A stretch of 64,000 nt of DNA from Weissella diestrammenae (GTDB taxonomy: Bacteria; Bacillota; Bacilli; Lactobacillales; Lactobacillaceae): assembly GCF_014397255.1 (NCBI RefSeq), contig NZ_CP060724.1, positions 682,001 through 746,000 on the forward strand, read 5' to 3'. The position numbers and the translations under genes are program-made. The notes below the pieces were generated by a model. It made no database searches and was not told the DNA's origin. It was given only the letters and a program-made list of their open reading frames with translations. Positions 24,751 through 34,199 of the stretch are shown piece by piece (positions within the stretch are counted from its first letter, which is position 1; every line of letters starts with the position of its first letter).

Positions 24751-26190
24751 ATGGCATATAATAAAAGACCAAATCAATTTCCAAAAAAAACACATGTTTC
24801 ACGTGGAACAAAAAAAAATGACAACAATAATGTTCAAGTTAAAATCGGGGATAAATTATTAATTACAATCAAACGGTTAGGTATTAATGGTGAAGGTATT
24901 GGCTATTACAAACGTAAAATCACTTTTATCCCTGGCGCCTTACCTGGCGAGGTCGTTGATGTCAAAGTAACAAATTTCACTGAAAAATTTATTGAAGCTG
25001 AGATTCGAAAATTCAAGCAAAAATCACCAGATCGTGTGACACCTACTGATTCTCAAGAAGTTGGTGGTGTTGAATTAGCTCATCTAGCATACCCAAAACA
25101 ACTCGAATTTAAACAAGATATCATTCGACAAGCTCTTGAAAAATATAAACCAAAAGGTTATGACAGTATCAATATTAAACCAACAATCGGTATGGATAAC
25201 CCTACAAAGTATCGAAATAAAGCACAATTTCCAATTCGTCAAATGAAAGATGGCTCGATTTCTGTTGGTATGTATCGTCGAAATTCACATTTTTTGGTTG
25301 ACTTACCAGTCGTATCAACTCAACATCCTGCAACGCTCGAGACGGTACGAACAGTGCGTAATATTCTTCAAAAATTAGCAATACCAATTTATGATGAGAA
25401 AAAAGAAACTGGTGTGATCAAAACATTAGTTGCCCGTGTGAGTGAATCGACAGGCGACGTACAACTAACACTTGTCACAAATACACCCACAATTCCCGAT
25501 TTATCCCAATTGATTACCCAAATTCATGCGGAATTGCCTCACGTCGTTTCAATTCATCAAAACTTTAATCCAGGCGACACATCACTGATTTGGGGTGATA
25601 AAACAACACATCTCTGGGGTGAAGATTATATTACGGAAATGATTGATGGAAAAACGTTTAAATTGTCACCGCGTGCTTTCTTACAATTAAATCCAAAGCA
25701 AACCAAACGTTTATATGCGGAAGCTCGAATGGCATTAGACCTACATCATGCTGAAAAATTAATCGATGCCTATTCAGGTGTTGGTACAATTGGTATTTCC
25801 TTAGCAGATGCAGCTGGAGAAATCCGTGGTATGGATACCGTACCAGAAGCCATTGCCGATGCTAATCAAAACGTGATCGACAACCATGTCACAAATGCAA
25901 AATATTTTGTCGGCGCTGCTGAAGATTTAGTCCCCCAATGGGCTGCAGCTGGATGGCAAGCCGATGCACTGATTGTCGATCCCCCTCGTACAGGACTTGA
26001 TGACAACTTACGCCAAACGATTTTAGCGCATGCACCTGAAAAATTTGTGTATATATCATGTAATGAATCAACTTTAGCTCGCGACCTCGTTGATTTGGTG
26101 AAAGTTTATCATGTTGACTATATTCAGCCTATTGATATGTTCCCCCAAACCGCACGTTGGGAAGGGGTCGTCAAATTTACAAAAAAATAA
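24751..26190 (+). CDS. rlmD: 23S rRNA (uracil-C5)-methyltransferase, RlmD/RlmCD type
   Basis: A 479-residue SAM-dependent RNA methyltransferase of the TrmA/RumA family. A basic N-terminal tail (about 1-25) is followed by a TRAM RNA-binding domain (about 30-90, KIGDKLLITIKRLGINGEGI). The C-terminal SAM domain has DAYSGVGTIGISLAD (motif I), IVDPPRTGLD and YISCNESTLARDL, whose Cys is the nucleophile. Gram-positive homologues methylate U747 and/or U1939. Start ATG 24751 is chosen by frame and basic tail; its SD is oddly distant. A parS site overlaps the codons for the N-terminal tail. Confidence 0.9.
   Translation: MAYNKRPNQFPKKTHVSRGTKKNDNNNVQVKIGDKLLITIKRLGINGEGIGYYKRKITFIPGALPGEVVDVKVTNFTEKFIEAEIRKFKQKSPDRVTPTDSQEVGGVELAHLAYPKQLEFKQDIIRQALEKYKPKGYDSINIKPTIGMDNPTKYRNKAQFPIRQMKDGSISVGMYRRNSHFLVDLPVVSTQHPATLETVRTVRNILQKLAIPIYDEKKETGVIKTLVARVSESTGDVQLTLVTNTPTIPDLSQLITQIHAELPHVVSIHQNFNPGDTSLIWGDKTTHLWGEDYITEMIDGKTFKLSPRAFLQLNPKQTKRLYAEARMALDLHHAEKLIDAYSGVGTIGISLADAAGEIRGMDTVPEAIADANQNVIDNHVTNAKYFVGAAEDLVPQWAAAGWQADALIVDPPRTGLDDNLRQTILAHAPEKFVYISCNESTLARDLVDLVKVYHVDYIQPIDMFPQTARWEGVVKFTKK
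24795..24810. other. parS-type ParB (Spo0J) binding site 5, inside rlmD
   Basis: TGTTTCACGTGGAACA is the exact reverse complement of TGTTCCACGTGAAACA. It lies in the 5' coding part of rlmD, where the protein sequence is a variable basic tail. Confidence 0.88.
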
Positions 26191-26328
26191 CATCATACCG
26201 CATAACGTCATCAATTAATCACATTATTTTTACTAAATAAATACATTTCGAATGTCTTCTATAAATACTCTTTAAATATATCTATAACTCACGTATAATG
26301 AAAAACAATAATATTATGGAGGAGCTCA

Positions 26329-27882
26329 ATGGCTGACGCAAACAACAACGAAAGCATCCTCGTCTTAGACTTTGGATCTCAATACAATCAATTGATTGCC
26401 CGACGAATTCGTGAACTAGGTGTCTATTCTGAATTGAAACCGCACACCCTATCAGTTGACGAAATCAAAGCATTAAACCCAGCCGGTTTAATCTTTTCAG
26501 GTGGTCCAAACTCAGTCTATGACACTGATGCATTCACAATTGACCCAGAAATTTATAACCTTAATATCCCGATACTTGGGGTTTGTTATGGTATGCAGTT
26601 GATGGCCCATCAACTGCCAGGTGGTAAAGTTGCCCCTTCTGATAACTCAGCCGAATATGGTGAAACAACAATGCAAGTCACTTCTGATGATGCGTTGTTA
26701 TTCCAAGGGACACCCCAAGAACAAGTCGTTCTCATGTCGCATGGCGATTATGTCGAACAAGTACCTGAAGGTTTCACCGTTGTTGGGACATCAGATAATA
26801 CACCGATTGCAGCGATGCAAGACGTATCACGGAATCTATACGGTATCCAATTCCACGCTGAAGTTCAACATACTGCATTTGGCCATGAAATTTTAGAAAA
26901 TTTTGTCAAGAATGCCGTACATGCCAAGCAAAACTGGTCAATGGATGATTTTATTGAACAACAAATTGCTGAAATCCGCGCCACTGTCGGCGACAAGAAA
27001 GTCTTGCTTGGCCTATCTGGTGGTGTTGATTCGTCAGTCGTTGGCGTATTATTACAAAAAGCCATTGGTGATCAACTCGTTTCAATCTTTGTTGACCACG
27101 GACTACTTCGTAAAAACGAAGCCGATGAAGTCATGGCCTCACTCGGTGGTAAATTTGGTCTAAACATTATTAAAGTTGATGCGCAAGAGCGTTTCCTTAA
27201 TAAGTTAGCCGGTGTTTCCGATCCAGAGCAAAAACGCAAAATTATTGGAAACGAGTTTATCCAAGTTTTCGATGAGGAAGCGACAAAACTCAAAGGGATT
27301 GACTTCCTTGCACAAGGAACCCTCTATACCGATATCATTGAATCTGGTACCGACACTGCACAGACAATCAAGTCACACCACAACGTTGGTGGCTTGCCAG
27401 AAGATATGCAATTTAGCCTCATTGAACCACTAAAGACACTCTTCAAAGATGAAGTACGTGCCCTAGGTGAAAAATTAGGTATGCCGCATAATCTGGTTTG
27501 GCGTCAGCCATTCCCTGGACCTGGATTAGGCATTCGTGTTCTTGGTGACATTACTGAAGCCAAACTTGAAATTGTACGTGAATCTGATGCCATTTTACGT
27601 GAAGAAATTGCAAACCATGGTCTTGATGGCGAAGTTTGGCAATACTTCACTGTCCTAACCGGCGTTCGATCAGTTGGGGTCATGGGTGATGGTCGTACGT
27701 ACGACTACACGATTGCGATTCGAGCGATTACATCAATTGATGGTATGACTGCTGACTTTGCAAAATTACCATGGGACGTGCTGGAAGAAATTTCACGTCG
27801 AATTGTTAACGAAGTATCAGGCATTAACCGCGTTGTCTACGACATTACAGCTAAGCCACCCGCAACTGTCGAGTGGGAATAA
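26329..27882 (+). CDS. guaA: GMP synthase (glutamine-hydrolysing)
   Basis: A 517-residue enzyme converting XMP to GMP with glutamine and ATP. Class I glutamine amidotransferase domain at about 1-200 with GVCYGMQ (catalytic Cys) and the [10 protein letters not shown] histidine; ATP-pyrophosphatase loop [12 protein letters not shown] near 225-236; C-terminal dimerisation domain with [12 protein letters not shown] and the end [11 protein letters not shown]. Length is typical. GGAGGAG is 6 bases before ATG. A -10 TATAAT is visible at about 26294; no purine riboswitch is seen in the 138 bases upstream. Monocistronic, ends at a terminator. Confidence 0.97.
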   Translation: MADANNNESILVLDFGSQYNQLIARRIRELGVYSELKPHTLSVDEIKALNPAGLIFSGGPNSVYDTDAFTIDPEIYNLNIPILGVCYGMQLMAHQLPGGKVAPSDNSAEYGETTMQVTSDDALLFQGTPQEQVVLMSHGDYVEQVPEGFTVVGTSDNTPIAAMQDVSRNLYGIQFHAEVQHTAFGHEILENFVKNAVHAKQNWSMDDFIEQQIAEIRATVGDKKVLLGLSGGVDSSVVGVLLQKAIGDQLVSIFVDHGLLRKNEADEVMASLGGKFGLNIIKVDAQERFLNKLAGVSDPEQKRKIIGNEFIQVFDEEATKLKGIDFLAQGTLYTDIIESGTDTAQTIKSHHNVGGLPEDMQFSLIEPLKTLFKDEVRALGEKLGMPHNLVWRQPFPGPGLGIRVLGDITEAKLEIVRESDAILREEIANHGLDGEVWQYFTVLTGVRSVGVMGDGRTYDYTIAIRAITSIDGMTADFAKLPWDVLEEISRRIVNEVSGINRVVYDITAKPPATVEWE

Positions 27883-27896
27883 TCTCATTTTGAATA

Positions 27897-27936
27897 CAAA
27901 AACCCCCTTAAACAAGTCGTTTAAGGGGTTTTTTTA
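27897..27936 (+). terminator. Terminator of guaA
   Basis: Long stem of AACCCCCTTAAAC with GTTTAAGGGGTT (one bulged C), then T7. Confidence 0.9.
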
Positions 27937-27958
27937 ACAACAAACAGAAATCGTTATC

Positions 27959-28963
27959 TTACTCGTCATCTTTTTTACGTCGTTTATACATCAACACGAT
28001 TAACAAGATAAGTAAAATAATAATGATGCATACCAAACTTACAATTAATATGATCACCCAATTAATTGTAGACTTCAAGTGACGTGCCTGACTATTGGCT
28101 AGCTCAGCTGTTTTAGCACTAATCACAAAATTTTTACCAAAATGCCAAGTATAATCACCAGAGGTCGCGACCATGTCGAGATGATATTTTCCAGGCTTAA
28201 GACGTGTATTACCTGTCGAAAGCGGCAAATTGACTTCACTTTGTGGCGCAACTTCAAGTTTTTTTTGCACGTCAGTATAGACTGTCTTTTGTCGATTATT
28301 GGTTGTAATGGTTGCTTTAACCGTCATTGGTGAAATGACCCAATTGGTCGGATTTTGTAGGGTCGCCTTAATTGCCGTTTCATTTTTAATTGAAAGTCCC
28401 GCTTGAACACGATTCAATTTTAAATCTAAAGCCGGCTTTGTATGTTCTTGCGCTCGGACAACAACCGGAATCTGCATATTATAATGATTTTGAATCGTTT
28501 TCTGCTCATTATGATTGGTAGCATTAATTTTCTTGACATTAATTGCTCCCAAAACAATCCCCGCCTGATTTAATTTTGGGGATTGGACCATCACTGAGAC
28601 CAATTGCGATTGCTGTGCACCAATCGATACTGTCTGTATGCCTGCATATAAACGGGATAATTGACTCGCTTGCTTCTGTGTCCCGTTTTCAGCATAAACA
28701 ATCTCACCTAAGTCATTGGTTAGACTGTTAAGTAAACTCACTTCATAATCAGCAGTCTGGTTGGTTGAATTAGTAATTTTAATTGTGATTTTACCGGTTT
28801 GGCCCGGTGGTACCAATAAATCATAATGCTGTTGTGACTGCGTCTGACCGTTTTCATTTACTTGTTGAATTGAAAAACCAGCTTTGGTATCAGCCATGAC
28901 AAAATTGCTCATACAAACAAGACTCAAAACAACAGTCACGAATAAGCCAATCCATTTTTTCAT
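27959..28963 (-). CDS. WxL-interacting protein (DUF916 + DUF3324), membrane anchored
   Basis: 334 residues: signal peptide (1-24), an extracellular DUF916-type domain (about 28-150, GFSIQQVNENGQ, then LLVPPGQTGKITIKITN), a DUF3324-type domain (about 165-290), one C-terminal transmembrane helix (about 300-325, WVIILIVSLVCIIIILL) and a basic cytoplasmic tail YKRRKKDDE. These proteins (WxLIP) hold WxL proteins at the cell surface by binding WxL domains and peptidoglycan. It follows the small WxL gene by 83 bases that contain an intrinsic terminator. SD AAGGAG precedes ATG 28963. Confidence 0.88.
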   Translation of the reverse strand: MKKWIGLFVTVVLSLVCMSNFVMADTKAGFSIQQVNENGQTQSQQHYDLLVPPGQTGKITIKITNSTNQTADYEVSLLNSLTNDLGEIVYAENGTQKQASQLSRLYAGIQTVSIGAQQSQLVSVMVQSPKLNQAGIVLGAINVKKINATNHNEQKTIQNHYNMQIPVVVRAQEHTKPALDLKLNRVQAGLSIKNETAIKATLQNPTNWVISPMTVKATITTNNRQKTVYTDVQKKLEVAPQSEVNLPLSTGNTRLKPGKYHLDMVATSGDYTWHFGKNFVISAKTAELANSQARHLKSTINWVIILIVSLVCIIIILLILLIVLMYKRRKKDDE

Positions 28964-29001
28964 ATGCTACTCCTTATAATAACTATTTAATACTAATAAA
29001 A

Positions 29002-29040
29002 AATAACAGAACTCATATCAAAAGACATAAGGCTGTTATT
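29002..29040 (-). terminator. Intercistronic terminator between the small WxL gene and the WxLIP gene
   Basis: AATAACAG and CTGTTATT pair across a 23-base loop; six T follow on the minus strand. The leaky terminator would make the small WxL protein more abundant than its membrane partner. Confidence 0.6.
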
Positions 29041-29046
29041 GATTGA

Positions 29047-29562
29047 TTAATTAAATGAACGTGATGATGCGTCTGCTGACAAAGTCCAGTCAATGTCCAT
29101 TGATACTGCATTAGCCTTATTAGCTTTAGCTTGGTCACCGGTCATCGCCATAAGCGTATTTGATGGATCAACAGACACTTCTTGTGTCTTAGCGAATGTA
29201 CTAGAAGCACTATCACCTGAAAATACGGTACCAGCTGTCGCTGACAAGTTCATACCATTAACTGTTAACGTAGCCACTTGGCTATCAGTGCTACCTTGAA
29301 TTTTCCATTTACCTTGAGCAACTGTGGTATCCACAAGTGTTGCTTTGTTACCAGTTGTTGGTAATTCAAGTGAAAATCCGTTGGCGTTGTATGCAATCGT
29401 ACCAAAATCAAGATCGTCAACTTTGTCTAAAGTCAATGTTCCATCTTCAATTTGAAGTGTTCCCTTTGATGTTGCACTTTGGTCAGCACTAACAACTGTA
29501 ACAAAAGATCCCATAACCGCAACAGCAGCTGACAGCATAGCTAAGTTTTTAACTAGTTTCAT
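29047..29562 (-). CDS. Small WxL-domain surface protein
   Basis: 171 residues: signal peptide (1-26, ends VVSA), then one WxL domain. The domain shows LDFGTI, a first WxL motif changed to WKI (about residue 105) and the final WTL near the C-terminus (DWTLSADAS). WxL domains bind peptidoglycan and DUF916 proteins without covalent attachment. Encoded immediately upstream of a DUF916/DUF3324 protein and divergent from a large WxL protein, so the three form one surface system. SD AAAGAGG precedes ATG 29562. Confidence 0.85.
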   Translation of the reverse strand: MKLVKNLAMLSAAVAVMGSFVTVVSADQSATSKGTLQIEDGTLTLDKVDDLDFGTIAYNANGFSLELPTTGNKATLVDTTVAQGKWKIQGSTDSQVATLTVNGMNLSATAGTVFSGDSASSTFAKTQEVSVDPSNTLMAMTGDQAKANKANAVSMDIDWTLSADASSRSFN

Positions 29563-29709
29563 AAATAAATAACCTCTTTAAATGAATTGAAACACAATAT
29601 TAACACATTAATTAGTCATAGTAAAGCAGATAAAAATATAATATAATGTCATAATTAAATAATATTTATACAAATTTAATCCCCAAATAGTTAACAATGA
29701 GGTTTATCC

Positions 29710-32319
29710 ATGCAAATTAAAAATACCCTATCATTTTGGATTAGAATGCTGCTAATTTTAACTTCAATAAGTATTCTTGGCTTCACAATTAATGGCTACA
29801 TACACGCTAAAACAATTAATACCAAAAACGGTAGTAAAACCATTGTCCGTCCAAGTGCTGAATATCCATTAGGCGCTGCAACATCAGCAACATTTTATGC
29901 TGGCGGTGAGATGGTTTTTGATCCAAATACGACCACAGATATTAAAGGTCAATTCTATGCTGGAGAATACCGGTTTGGGTTTGATTTTAACACTGAAGAT
30001 TATCCTTATACCCCCAGTACAAAAATTCAAAATTTTTCAAAAGACACCACCAGCCAATTACCAGATCATTTTGACCCATCATTGATTTCTGCCAAACGTT
30101 TCTCAAATTCGTTCATTCGCGTGCTTTCAAAGCAAGATAGTATGGTTGGCACTGATAACCAACCTTTACATTATGTCATGGGTGATAACGCAGACAATAA
30201 TTCTATCTCAGATACTGAGTTGTCATCAATTCTAAATCAACAACAAGACGCTATCAATAACTTCAAGCAGAAAGATTATACCATCAATAATCAATCTGCC
30301 ACCCTTGGTGACATTGATTACTTCAAAAAGAATAATGTCAAAACGGCACAAGATGCAGTCAATAACGTCATTCACGTCAGTGATTATTATGCGAGTTTAA
30401 CGGCAACGACCTACAATAACGATGGTGAAATTAATGGCTATCGCGAAAGCGCATTTAATAGTGCCATTAAATCAATTACGACCAACACAACTGAAATCAA
30501 AGCAACGAATGACAACTATGCTAATACGCCAGCGATTCAAATCAACGTTGATATGAATCAAACTGATAAACAAGGCATTGCAGCGATTAATATTGATGGT
30601 CATGCAAACAATCAACTCTATCAAAATGCTCAAGCGATTGTGATTAATTTATTGAATTTTGATCAAACAAAACAAAAAGTACCTTATTTCATCTTGAATT
30701 ATCATAATTTTTCATCCTTTAATTTTGGCCAATCTGCTTGGTTATCCGTTAATGGTTATACAACCGAACAAGTTAAATCGGCACAAAAAGCTCCAGAGGC
30801 AAATCAATTTTTCCCAAGTACAACCTCTGGAGATGCTGATCATTCACTATTTAGTCAACGTTATGATTTATCGAATTCACAAAACACCAAATTAAAGTAT
30901 CACACTGCCTCACATATTTTGCATAATTTTAGTACGCTCGCAGGTGACGATGCGGCTGAAAACACCAACTCGATCACATTAAATGCCAATTCTGGCACAT
31001 CAAATGGGTATGCCTTTATTGGGACAATTTTAGCCCCCAATACAAGTGTCATTATCAAAGGAGATGCTGAGGAGAGTTTCGTTGGAAACGTCATTACGGC
31101 TGAAAATTTACTGCTTAGTTTGAACGGTCTCAATATGAATACAGATAAATCATTTGGCGCAAGCTTCAATCAAGATGGTGATTTTCCTGGTACCAGCGAA
31201 ATTGAAGACACGACTGATGTACCTCAGATTACATCAATCGGCCTACCAGATAATGTCAATTTTGCACCTGAAAATACAAGCACAAATTATAGCTTTCAAT
31301 ATTCATTGAATAATAACGATGCCATTGACCCGCCATCAACTACGATGCATGTGTTAGATGGTCGGAAATTTTCGAATACGCTTCGAATTGAGCAACCTGC
31401 TAACTCAACTAACGTCATTTGGGCTAAAATGAACAACACAACTTGGAAGAAATATACCGTGAATGGTAAAAATCCATTAGCACCTAACAAAACTGACACA
31501 GCACAAAGTACAAGCCTCACTATCGATGACGTAACTGAAGATTTAAAAACAAACGATATAGCAACCGATTATGATGATAAAACAGTTTACGCCGGTGAAA
31601 ACATTAACGGTACCTACCAAATAGACAATCAAGATCGACAATTCATTGGACAACACCTATCACACATCAATCAAATTGCATTCGTCGTCGCATCAGAATC
31701 AGACAATCTTTCAAAGATGTCTGACGCAGAAATTAAAGCTAAGTATGCGAATACGATTACCAAATACACGCTTAATGTACATGGTGATATATTAGTCAAC
31801 TATCCGAAAACTTTTGATTTTGGTATCTATAAGCTTGGTTCGGGAAATAAGGATTCAAAACACCTTGCAACAGGTATGCTCTATGTCGAGAACCCATTTT
31901 ATCAAAATTGGCGGTTAGACGTGACCAATAATACCTCGAAAGACCAAAGTGCTTTTAATCCCTTACTCCTTGAAAAGTCAACGGTATTCTCAATGCAACA
32001 ATATGTATTAGACTCAAATACAGATGACTCTTGGACCCCCAGCAACCTAGTTAATTTAGGTTATTTAACTAATGCTGCTGAGCACGGTACCTATCTCTTA
32101 ACTTTGGATACAAAGACTTCATCTGGTTTATCAAATCATTGGCAAGATGTTCAACCATCTAAAGATGATCAATTCTATAAAAGTACAATTTTACTTGATT
32201 TTAATCCAACATATTCAGATGGTTACGTAAAACGCACTGGTACATTTACTTTTGATGCCAAGTGGACATTAAACATACCTGACAGAACAACACCACTGAA
32301 TAAAATAAAAATTAAATAA
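29710..32319 (+). CDS. Large surface protein with choice-of-anchor-A-like region and C-terminal WxL domain
   Basis: 869 residues. N-terminal signal segment (1-33), then about 60-490 rich in Asn/Thr/Asp with the pattern AFIGTILAPNTSVIIKG followed by FVGNVITAENLL. This is typical of choice-of-anchor A (collagen-binding-like, beta-helical) domains. A linker of about 490-680 follows, then a C-terminal WxL domain (about 690-869) with FDFGIYKLGSG, WRL (near 740) and WTL (near 855). It should sit on the cell wall by its WxL domain and present the first domain as an adhesin. Unlike most anchor-A proteins it has no LPXTG. It is divergent from the other two WxL genes. Confidence 0.75.
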   Translation: MQIKNTLSFWIRMLLILTSISILGFTINGYIHAKTINTKNGSKTIVRPSAEYPLGAATSATFYAGGEMVFDPNTTTDIKGQFYAGEYRFGFDFNTEDYPYTPSTKIQNFSKDTTSQLPDHFDPSLISAKRFSNSFIRVLSKQDSMVGTDNQPLHYVMGDNADNNSISDTELSSILNQQQDAINNFKQKDYTINNQSATLGDIDYFKKNNVKTAQDAVNNVIHVSDYYASLTATTYNNDGEINGYRESAFNSAIKSITTNTTEIKATNDNYANTPAIQINVDMNQTDKQGIAAINIDGHANNQLYQNAQAIVINLLNFDQTKQKVPYFILNYHNFSSFNFGQSAWLSVNGYTTEQVKSAQKAPEANQFFPSTTSGDADHSLFSQRYDLSNSQNTKLKYHTASHILHNFSTLAGDDAAENTNSITLNANSGTSNGYAFIGTILAPNTSVIIKGDAEESFVGNVITAENLLLSLNGLNMNTDKSFGASFNQDGDFPGTSEIEDTTDVPQITSIGLPDNVNFAPENTSTNYSFQYSLNNNDAIDPPSTTMHVLDGRKFSNTLRIEQPANSTNVIWAKMNNTTWKKYTVNGKNPLAPNKTDTAQSTSLTIDDVTEDLKTNDIATDYDDKTVYAGENINGTYQIDNQDRQFIGQHLSHINQIAFVVASESDNLSKMSDAEIKAKYANTITKYTLNVHGDILVNYPKTFDFGIYKLGSGNKDSKHLATGMLYVENPFYQNWRLDVTNNTSKDQSAFNPLLLEKSTVFSMQQYVLDSNTDDSWTPSNLVNLGYLTNAAEHGTYLLTLDTKTSSGLSNHWQDVQPSKDDQFYKSTILLDFNPTYSDGYVKRTGTFTFDAKWTLNIPDRTTPLNKIKIK

Positions 32320-32320
32320 A

Positions 32321-32336
32321 TGTTCCACATGAAACA
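32321..32336. other. parS-like site 6 (degenerate), just after the large WxL gene
   Basis: TGTTCCACATGAAACA differs from canonical parS by one base in the centre. It is in intergenic DNA 2 bases after the WxL stop codon. Confidence 0.5.
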
Positions 32337-32410
32337 TTTGATACTTATATCCTACAGGTTGCTTAATCGTCTGGTATAATTAAGATATAAATAGGCAAAG
32401 GAGAAATCAG

Positions 32411-32590
32411 ATGGCTGAGAAAAATCCGATAAAAAAAGCTGTAGTTAATGCTGATACACTAGCCCACTTGGCAAATGAGCCCTTTGAATCAGCAAAAACA
32501 ACCCCAAGTATCGAAGCAAGCGTTCAAGATACCCGTGCCGTGGATGAAATTAACGCAGAATTAAAAACATTCATTAAAAAAAATAATTAA
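32411..32590 (+). CDS. Small hydrophilic protein, 59 residues, unknown
   Basis: MAEKNPIKKAVVNADTLAHL begins a soluble, Lys/Glu/Ala-rich 59-residue protein with no membrane segment and no family I can name. It is well supported as a gene: AAAGGAG is 7 bases before ATG, an extended -10 (TGG TATAAT, about 32374-32382) lies about 30 bases before, and a strong terminator follows 15 bases after the stop. It is therefore its own transcription unit. It could be a regulator or stress protein; no function should be assigned. Confidence 0.7.
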   Translation: MAEKNPIKKAVVNADTLAHLANEPFESAKTTPSIEASVQDTRAVDEINAELKTFIKKNN

Positions 32591-32605
32591 CACAATTAAA
32601 TGCAT

Positions 32606-32649
32606 GGCATCAATATCTAAGTGTAGTTAGATATTGATGCCATTTTTTA
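32606..32649 (+). terminator. Terminator of the 59-residue protein gene
   Basis: Perfect stem of 15 bp (GGCATCAATATCTAA with TTAGATATTGATGCC), then A and T6. Confidence 0.92.
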
Positions 32650-32738
32650 ATCAAAAATAAAAAAGCCTTCAAGCACAGTCAAACAACTGAAAATGATAAC
32701 TCAATTTCAATGCTGTCATTTGCTAGACTTGATACGAC

Positions 32739-33401
32739 TTATTTTTCTTCTAAAAACAAACGAATAATCTGTTCTCTAACTTTTGGTATCGCTAAACTGA
32801 TTCCAAAACAAAACAATAACAACAAAATAATTGACCAATGCAACCAAGCTGGTAATTCAAACTGCCCAAATGTATACCCAATTGACAATAAGGTCACAGA
32901 CCAAACGCTACTAGCAAAGGCAGCCAGTCGAATATAATCGATAAAGGCCAGTCCGAGTTGATGTGCAGTTAATGGAACTGCAGTTCGAATAAAGGGGATA
33001 AACCGACCAGCAACAATAAATAATAACCAGCGACGATGATGAAAACTATTTGAAAGTCGTTGCATCAATCGGCCATTAAGATGTCGATCAATAAATTTTA
33101 TTCGTCGGCCTTGTCTTAATAACCATGCCCCAAAGAAATAATTCACCGCATCCCCAAGTAAAGATGCGATTGCAAAAACACCCATTAATATGAATAATTC
33201 AATTAAATTATGATGTAGGCCAACAATGCTACCAATCGTGACTAATAACGCATCTCCTGGAATCCAACCAATAAAAATACCACCAGTTTCAATAAAAATT
33301 AAAGCAAAAAAAATGCTAAATTCAAGCAGACCAAATCCGGATTTCACATTGATAATCTGGTTTAACCAATTTGGCAAATCAACGGCTAAGACAGTCATCA
33401 T
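32739..33401 (-). CDS. DedA-family membrane protein
   Basis: About 220 residues with four to six hydrophobic segments. The family core is clear: FIETGGIFIGWIPGDALL near the N-terminus (conserved E and G..PGD) and GRFIPFIRTAVPLTAHQLG (conserved R and P). DedA/Tvp38 proteins move phospholipids such as undecaprenyl phosphate across the membrane. I start at ATG 33401, since GGGGTG lies just upstream; ATG 33398 follows at once and GTG 33407 is the longest frame. Confidence 0.88.
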   Translation of the reverse strand: MMTVLAVDLPNWLNQIINVKSGFGLLEFSIFFALIFIETGGIFIGWIPGDALLVTIGSIVGLHHNLIELFILMGVFAIASLLGDAVNYFFGAWLLRQGRRIKFIDRHLNGRLMQRLSNSFHHRRWLLFIVAGRFIPFIRTAVPLTAHQLGLAFIDYIRLAAFASSVWSVTLLSIGYTFGQFELPAWLHWSIILLLLFCFGISLAIPKVREQIIRLFLEEK

Positions 33402-33493
33402 AATCACCCCACAACCCTTTATTATGCATCCCTATTTATTGTACACTGTAACAAAGAAACCTTAAATTAAGGTATAGCAGGAGAAAAAACAAT

Positions 33494-34165
33494 ATGTTTC
33501 TTATCAACGGCGTTAAACGGTCATTAAAAACGTACGAGTCAATTTCATTACTCCTCATTGGTTTATTCCTCAATGGGGTAGGGAATGGATTAGCCGTTGC
33601 AACAAACAGTGGTTCAGCTGCTTGGACAGCCGCCTCAGCAAATTTGCAAAATTTAACCCATGTGCCAAAAGGCGTCTTCTTATTTGCATTTGGTTTTGCG
33701 GCTGCCATTTTAGTCATCATTTTAACCCAGCAGTTTAATTTTTTTCATTTTGTCGGTGGTATGATTTTTTTATTTTTCTTTAGTTATTTAGTTAATTTTG
33801 CCAGTCAATTTTTTACTTTTATTCAGCCCTTACCATTCATCATTCGCATTCTAATTGATCTGCTTTCAGTTGTCATTGTAGGCATTGGAATTTCATTAAC
33901 CATGCGGGTTCGACTCATTACCCATCCCTTAGATGATTTAGTTATCTATACCCGGTTTCAATTTTTCAAAGGGAATGCATTCATCTCACAGGTTATTAAT
34001 TTCACCATTCCAATTATCATCTCATTACTAATTTGGCAAAAAACCGGTGAATTAGTTACCCTAAATATTGGAACCCTTGTATCATTTTTTGGCATCGGAA
34101 CCGTCATTGGTTGGGCTGATCATCACATCATACCAACTTTGATTTATCGTGAAACGGTTATCTAA
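33494..34165 (+). CDS. YczE/YitT-like membrane protein
   Basis: A 223-residue protein with five to six hydrophobic segments. The N-terminal LLLIGLFLNGVGNGLAVATN and HPLDDLVIYTRFQF parts follow the YczE/YyaS pattern (conserved G..NGLA, then P.D near helix 5). Function is unknown. AGGAG lies 10 bases before ATG. Divergent from DedA; intergenic DNA is about 90 bases. Confidence 0.75.
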   Translation: MFLINGVKRSLKTYESISLLLIGLFLNGVGNGLAVATNSGSAAWTAASANLQNLTHVPKGVFLFAFGFAAAILVIILTQQFNFFHFVGGMIFLFFFSYLVNFASQFFTFIQPLPFIIRILIDLLSVVIVGIGISLTMRVRLITHPLDDLVIYTRFQFFKGNAFISQVINFTIPIIISLLIWQKTGELVTLNIGTLVSFFGIGTVIGWADHHIIPTLIYRETVI

Positions 34166-34199
34166 GCTGATATTAATCCACAGTCAAGACTAAGGTGGA

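Noticed and set aside
24722-24875. GTG-started open frame overlapping the rlmD start
   Set aside because: Out of frame with rlmD, low-complexity product, overlaps parS and the basic tail; no support.
26191-26328. Purine riboswitch before guaA
   Set aside because: Only 138 bases, no conserved aptamer core or terminator/antiterminator pair; only a -10 box is seen.
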